8,736 bases of DNA from GCA-002840015 sp033765245 (GTDB lineage: Bacteria > Pseudomonadota > Gammaproteobacteria > Xanthomonadales > Xanthomonadaceae). Under the pieces are notes generated by a model. It was not told the DNA's origin. It saw only the letters and a list, made by a program, of their open reading frames with translations, and did not search any database. Position 1 is the stretch's first letter. Every line of letters begins with the position of its first letter. A program made the position numbers and the translations under genes. The stretch lies in the NCBI GenBank assembly GCA_033765245.1, contig JANRIF010000014.1, forward strand, positions 1 through 8,736, given 5' to 3'. Below are positions 6,011-8,736 of the stretch, piece after piece.

Positions 6011-6770
6011 AGTCGACGGCGAAGGGTGCGTGATCGGAAAACCGCGGCTCGGGATGGATGGCGCAATCGCGCAGGCGCTCTCGCAGCGAGGGCGTGACCA
6101 TCTGATAGTCGATGCGCCATCCGACGTTGTTGGCGCGCGCCTGCCCGCGCTGCGACCACCAGGTGTATTCCTCCGCCTCCGGTCGCAGGTGGCGATAGCT
6201 ATCGACCCAGCCGTCGCCGTGGATCAGTCCGTCCAGCCACGCTCGTTCTTCGGGCAGGCAGCCGGAATTCTTCTGGTTCGAAGTCCAGTTACGGATGTCC
6301 TTGCGGGTATGCACGATGTTCCAGTCGCCGCAAATCACATAGTCGCGACCACTGTGCAGCCACTGCCGGAAGATGGGCGCGATCCACGCCATCACCTCGT
6401 ACTTGAATGCTTGGCGCTCCGGCCCCGAGGAACCGGACGGCAAATACAGCGAGACCACGCTGAGGTCGCCGAAACGCGCCTCGATGTAGCGCCCCTCGTC
6501 GTCGAACGGCGCCCAACCCAGCGCATCGCGCACCTCGTCCGGCTCGCGCCGGGCGTAGATCGCCACCCCGCTGTAACCCTTGCGCGTCGTCGCATCCTTG
6601 AACCACGCCCGGTAACCCGCCGGCAACAGATCGTCCTCGCGCAGTTGATGCTCCTGCGCCTTGGTCTCCTGCACGCATAGCACGTCCGCGCCATGTCCGG
6701 TGAACCAATCGAAGAACCCCTTGCGGGCGGCCGAGCGCAGGCCATTGGCGTTGAAGGTGGTGATTTTCAT
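6000..6770 (-). CDS. xth: Exodeoxyribonuclease III family nuclease (Crc-position homologue)
   Basis: Predicted AP endonuclease / 3'-5' exonuclease of the endonuclease-exonuclease-phosphatase fold, acting in base excision repair. The 256-aa protein starts at MKITTFNANGLRS (ATG 6770-6768), the standard family start; the frame stays open upstream through a repeat, but that extension is not family-like. Residues matching E. coli ExoIII catalysis are present: N7, E35 in VQETK, Y109, D149 and N151 in CGDWNI, D221 in WRIDY, D246-H247 in SDHAP. By my recall the closest overall pattern is Pseudomonas Crc (KNW...PERAWLD, NLGWRFDYQ, PRFSQHAP), which also sits beside pyrE but has lost the catalytic residues. 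This protein therefore looks like an active nuclease of the Crc lineage. The 3' end overlaps ampG by 11 bp. No Shine-Dalgarno is apparent; a heptamer remnant lies just upstream. Confidence 0.93.
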   Translation of the reverse strand: MKITTFNANGLRSAARKGFFDWFTGHGADVLCVQETKAQEHQLREDDLLPAGYRAWFKDATTRKGYSGVAIYARREPDEVRDALGWAPFDDEGRYIEARFGDLSVVSLYLPSGSSGPERQAFKYEVMAWIAPIFRQWLHSGRDYVICGDWNIVHTRKDIRNWTSNQKNSGCLPEERAWLDGLIHGDGWVDSYRHLRPEAEEYTWWSQRGQARANNVGWRIDYQMVTPSLRERLRDCAIHPEPRFSDHAPFAVDYAD

Positions 6771-6777
6771 GAAGGCC

Positions 6778-6795
6778 GGGACTGGGGACTGGGGG
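6778..6795. repeat. Degenerate heptamer repeat upstream of xth
   Basis: On the plus strand GGGACTG occurs twice (6778-6784, 6785-6791), followed by GGGG. Read in the xth direction this is CAGTCCC-type heptamers ending 7 bases before the xth ATG. The unit differs by one base from the GAGTCCC unit of the array in front of pyrE, and the two groups are in opposite orientation across the divergent region. Confidence 0.75.
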
Positions 6796-6862
6796 AAGCC
6801 TAACCAACATTGCGGCGTTTGTCCGTGGCGATTGCGACGCGCACGCAAAGACCGCAAGCTTT

Positions 6863-6945
6863 GAGTCCCGAGTCCCGAGTCCCGAGTCCCGAGTCCCGAG
6901 TCCCGAGTCCCGAGTCCCGAGCCCTGAACCCCGAGCCCTGAACCC
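6863..6945 (+). repeat. Heptanucleotide tandem repeat (GAGTCCC)8 plus four degenerate units, abutting pyrE
   Basis: Eight perfect copies of GAGTCCC run from 6863 to 6918. Four variant units follow (GAGCCCT, GAACCCC, GAGCCCT, GAACCC), themselves a 14-bp doublet repeated twice, and the last ends at the base before the pyrE ATG. The array fills the whole region where a ribosome site should be and has no purine-rich Shine-Dalgarno. Such 7-bp arrays are, from memory, frequent between genes in xanthomonads. A perfect short-unit array of this length is expected to change copy number by replication slippage. Any effect on pyrE expression is inference. Confidence 0.95.
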
Positions 6946-7593
6946 ATGCTCCCCCACCAACACCGCTTCCTCGAACTGGCGCTGGCGCGCGACGCACTAC
7001 GCTTTGGTGAGTTCACGCTCAAGTCCGGGCGCGTCAGTCCGTACTTCTTCAATGCCGGCCGCTTCGACAGCGGCGCGGCGCTGGCCGAACTCGGCAACTG
7101 CTACGCCGATGCGCTGGAAGCCAGCGGGCTGGCTTTCGACATGCTGTTCGGCCCGGCCTACAAGGGCATTCCGCTAGCCACCGCATTGGCGGTGGCGTTG
7201 GCGGCGCGCGGCCGCGATCTGCCGCTGGCGTTCAACCGCAAGGAAGCCAAGAGCCATGGCGAGGGCGGCAGCCTGATCGGCGCGCCGTTGCGCGGCCGCG
7301 TGCTGATCGTCGATGACGTGATCACCGCCGGCACCGCGGTGCGCGAGGCGATCGCCCTGATCCGCGAGAGTGGCGCGCAGGTGTGCGGTATCGTGGTAGC
7401 GCTGGATCGCGAAGAGCGCGGCCAGACCGGCACGGGCTCTGCCAGCCGCGAATTGCGCGAGCAATTCGGCATCGCCGTGCACGCCATCGCCGGCCTCGAC
7501 GCGCTGCTGGGCTTCGCCGAACGCCGTCCCGAGCTGGCGCTGCACCGTGCGGCGCTTTTGCAGTATCGTGAGCGCTACGGTTGTCGCGATTGA
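6946..7593 (+). CDS. pyrE: Orotate phosphoribosyltransferase
   Basis: De novo pyrimidine synthesis in the cytoplasm: joins orotate and PRPP to give orotidine 5'-monophosphate, the substrate of PyrF. The 215-aa protein shows FGEFTLKSGR at 20-29 followed by SPYFFNAG, GPAYKG at 69-74, the flexible-loop NRKEAKSHGEGG at 97-108, and the PRPP-binding motif VLIVDDVITAGTA at 119-131. Length is normal for the enterobacterial/pseudomonad type. The start is well fixed: FGEFTLKSG begins at residue 20, as in Pseudomonas PyrE, and the upstream repeat offers no in-frame start. The leader is a C-rich heptamer array directly against the ATG. The gene is divergent from xth, and a DUF4124 gene follows 8 bp after the stop, probably in the same transcript. 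Confidence 0.97.
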   Translation: MLPHQHRFLELALARDALRFGEFTLKSGRVSPYFFNAGRFDSGAALAELGNCYADALEASGLAFDMLFGPAYKGIPLATALAVALAARGRDLPLAFNRKEAKSHGEGGSLIGAPLRGRVLIVDDVITAGTAVREAIALIRESGAQVCGIVVALDREERGQTGTGSASRELREQFGIAVHAIAGLDALLGFAERRPELALHRAALLQYRERYGCRD

Positions 7594-7601
7594 GCCCGCC
7601 C

Positions 7602-8246
7602 ATGCGCCCTGTCCTGCTGCCTGTCGTCGCCGCCCTGATTGCCGCGCTGGCATCTCCGCCGGTGTTGGCGCAAAAGCTGTACCGCTGGACCGACAAGGAC
7701 GGCAAGGAGCACTACAGCGACACCCTGCCCAGCGAAGCGATCGACGCAGCACGCGAGGAACTCAACAAGGCCAGCGGCAGCACGGTAGGCCAAGTGGAGC
7801 GCGCGCTCACCCAGGAGGAACGCGCCACCATGGCCGCCAGTGCCGAGGCGGAGGCGGAACTCGCCAAGCGTGAGGAAGACCAGCGCCAACGAGATCGCGT
7901 GCTGCTGTCGTCGTACCCCAGCGAAGCCGAACTGCAGCGCACCTACAACGAGCGCCTGACGCTGGTCGAGGAATCGGTGAAGTCGGCGCAGGTGGGCATC
8001 GAGGGCCAGCGCAACAGCCTCGCCAGCCTGCTGGCGCACGCCACCGACCGCGAGTTGGCCGGACAGCCGATCGACGCGCGAACGGTGGCGAACCTGCGCG
8101 AGGCGCACCGCCAGGTCGGCGATCAACAAACTCAACTGAGCCGACGCGAAGCCGAACACGCCGCGTTGAAGCAGGAGCTTGACGAGGTGCTGAGTCGTTA
8201 TCGCGCCCTCAAGGAAAATCCGCCCGAAGGTCCCGCGCCACCCTGA
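7602..8246 (+). CDS. Secreted DUF4124-domain coiled-coil protein
   Basis: A 214-aa protein of unknown role, predicted to reach the periplasm. From the ATG at 7602 it has a short basic N-terminus, a hydrophobic core (LLPVVAALIAALA) and a likely signal peptidase site after about residue 22-23 (VLA/Q). The DUF4124 signature follows directly (KLYRWTDKDGKEHYSDTLP, about 24-42). From about 45 to 205 it is charged, Ala/Glu/Gln/Arg-rich and predicted largely helical, probably coiled coil, ending in a proline-rich tail (PPEGPAPP). A TTG seven codons upstream (7581) would overlap pyrE and spoil the signal peptide, so ATG is preferred. It starts 8 bp after pyrE with little ribosome-site signal, suggesting coupling. 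DUF4124 proteins are widespread in proteobacteria but without an assigned reaction. Confidence 0.85.
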   Translation: MRPVLLPVVAALIAALASPPVLAQKLYRWTDKDGKEHYSDTLPSEAIDAAREELNKASGSTVGQVERALTQEERATMAASAEAEAELAKREEDQRQRDRVLLSSYPSEAELQRTYNERLTLVEESVKSAQVGIEGQRNSLASLLAHATDRELAGQPIDARTVANLREAHRQVGDQQTQLSRREAEHAALKQELDEVLSRYRALKENPPEGPAPP

Positions 8247-8296
8247 GCGCTTGCACGAGGTGGCCTCGCCCACGCCGCCCGATGAAGTTGTGCGTC

Positions 8297-8368
8297 GTCG
8301 CGCGCAAGCGCGCTCCCACAAACAGCAAAGACGCCGCACGCTTTTGTGGGAGGCCGCTTGCGGGCGAC
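8297..8368. repeat. REP/BIME-like inverted pair (GTGGGAG palindromes)
   Basis: Left arm 8297-8322 and right arm 8343-8368 are inverted copies that match at 23 of 26 positions, with a 20-base centre. Each arm has a GTGGGAG head followed by a short internal palindrome around CGCTTGCG. This is the plan of REP elements of Pseudomonas and related bacteria, which are mobilised by RAYT (TnpA-REP) transposases and often lie as inverted pairs between convergent genes (family knowledge). Here it sits between the DUF4124 and mutase 3' ends, the usual place. It may also act as a bidirectional mRNA 3'-end stabiliser. No RAYT gene is in the window. Confidence 0.75.
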
Positions 8369-8387
8369 CGAGCGAAGCGAAGGCATA

Positions 8388-8420
8388 GCATCGCGCAGCG
8401 ATGCGCTGTCGCGCAGCGAC
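8388..8420. repeat. Twin hairpins with identical GCA loops
   Basis: GCATCGC-GCA-GCGATGC (8388-8404, 7-bp stem) is followed by GTCGC-GCA-GCGAC (8408-8420, 5-bp stem). Both contain the same nonamer CGCGCAGCG, at 8392-8400 and 8410-8418. They begin 19 bases after the REP-like pair. Neither has a T-run, so they are not classical terminators. They may be part of a longer compound repeat or 3'-end structures for the converging transcripts. Confidence 0.55.
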
Positions 8421-8456
8421 TGACCGGGCGCTGTACCGCCCAGCTTTGTGCGTCGG

Positions 8457-8736
8457 TCAGAACGGCAACGGCAACTCCGGATTCAGCGCCAGGATCTGCC
8501 GGCGGAAGACCTCCTGCACCCGCGCCAGCGCCTCAGGCGTGTCGGCATCGAAGCGCAGCACCAGTACCGGGGTGGTGTTGGAGGCGCGCAGCAGGCCCCA
8601 GCCATCGGGCCAGTCCGCGCGCACGCCGTCGATGGTCGCCACCCGCGCGCCATCGAACTGCGCACGATCGCGGAAGCGTTCGACAAAGGCGTAATGCTCG
8701 CCTTCGGCCATCGGAATTTTCAGCTCCGGCGTGCTG
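8457..8736 (-). CDS. Phosphomannomutase/phosphoglucomutase, C-terminal part (runs off the right edge)
   Basis: The last 92 or so residues of an alpha-D-phosphohexomutase, which interconverts mannose-6-P/mannose-1-P and glucose-6-P/glucose-1-P for exopolysaccharide and LPS precursors. The visible part contains TPELKI at the edge, TIDGVRADWPDGWGLLRASNTTPVLVLRFDAD, and ends PELPLPF. The RASNTTP loop is the phosphate-binding site of domain 4. The pattern closely resembles the end of Pseudomonas AlgC (DGVRVDYPKGWGLVRASNTTP, ending SLPVPF, from memory). In-frame coding continues through 8736 with no stop, so the gene is cut by the window; the internal ATG at 8711 is not the start. In xanthomonads this enzyme may be called XanA or AlgC, and I cannot choose from the tail. 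It converges on the DUF4124 gene across a 210-bp repeat-rich gap. Confidence 0.9.
   Translation of the reverse strand, partial: STPELKIPMAEGEHYAFVERFRDRAQFDGARVATIDGVRADWPDGWGLLRASNTTPVLVLRFDADTPEALARVQEVFRRQILALNPELPLPF

Noticed and set aside
6846..6863. CAAAG / CTTTG inverted repeat in the xth-pyrE gap as an operator.
   Set aside because: Five-base arms with an 8-base loop are too weak to claim without comparative data.
6863..6945. The heptamer array as a CRISPR array, an iteron origin or telomere-like DNA.
   Set aside because: There are no spacers and no cas or rep genes. A 7-bp head-to-tail unit in a housekeeping gap fits a simple tandem repeat.
8256..8268. CGAGG-TGG-CCTCG hairpin after the DUF4124 stop as a terminator.
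   Set aside because: Only a 5-bp stem with no T-run; such stems are expected by chance at this GC content.

Overview
The window is GC-rich, densely coded chromosome from a gammaproteobacterium, most likely of the Xanthomonadales (Lysobacterales). That placement is an inference. It rests on gene neighbourhoods shared with Pseudomonas (tyrZ-type tyrS / M23 peptidase / anmK; pyrE beside an ExoIII/Crc-family gene; algC-type mutase nearby), on 7-bp intergenic tandem repeats of a kind I associate with xanthomonads, and on a REP-type GTGGGAG palindrome. Nearly all of it is core housekeeping DNA. I see no prophage, transposase, CRISPR array or defence island.

Layout. 1-258 has no gene and looks like the start of a leftward rRNA operon: two promoter-like units with near-identical -10/discriminator blocks, then a boxA-like motif at the window edge; the 16S gene would lie off the left end. 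285-312 is a strong hairpin behind tyrS. 331-1557 (-) is tyrS. After a 209-bp divergent region with a good sigma70-type promoter come a membrane-anchored M23 peptidoglycan endopeptidase (1767-3155, +) and anmK (3157-4272, +, GTG start), one base apart. Convergent to these are a small ribbon-helix-helix protein (4285-4542, -), an AmpG-type muropeptide permease (4673-6010, -) and an ExoIII-family nuclease (6000-6770, -); the last two overlap by 11 bp. A 175-bp divergent region carrying heptanucleotide repeats separates the nuclease from pyrE (6946-7593, +), which is followed closely by a secreted DUF4124 coiled-coil protein (7602-8246, +). A 210-bp convergent gap holds a REP/BIME-like inverted pair and two twin hairpins. 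The window ends in the C-terminus of a phosphomannomutase/phosphoglucomutase (8457 to beyond 8736, -).

How the genes fit together. M23 peptidase, AmpG and AnmK form a cell-wall turnover set: the peptidase cuts crosslinks, AmpG imports anhydro-muropeptides, and AnmK returns anhydroMurNAc to metabolism. The mutase feeds sugar phosphates to envelope polysaccharides, PyrE makes UMP, and TyrS and the rRNA operon serve translation. The most unusual DNA is the xth-pyrE divergent region: AGTCCC-type heptamers read in the sense direction into both start codons, and eight perfect copies plus four degenerate ones abut the pyrE ATG. The second point of interest is that the nuclease beside pyrE looks like Pseudomonas Crc in sequence and position but keeps every catalytic residue of an active ExoIII.
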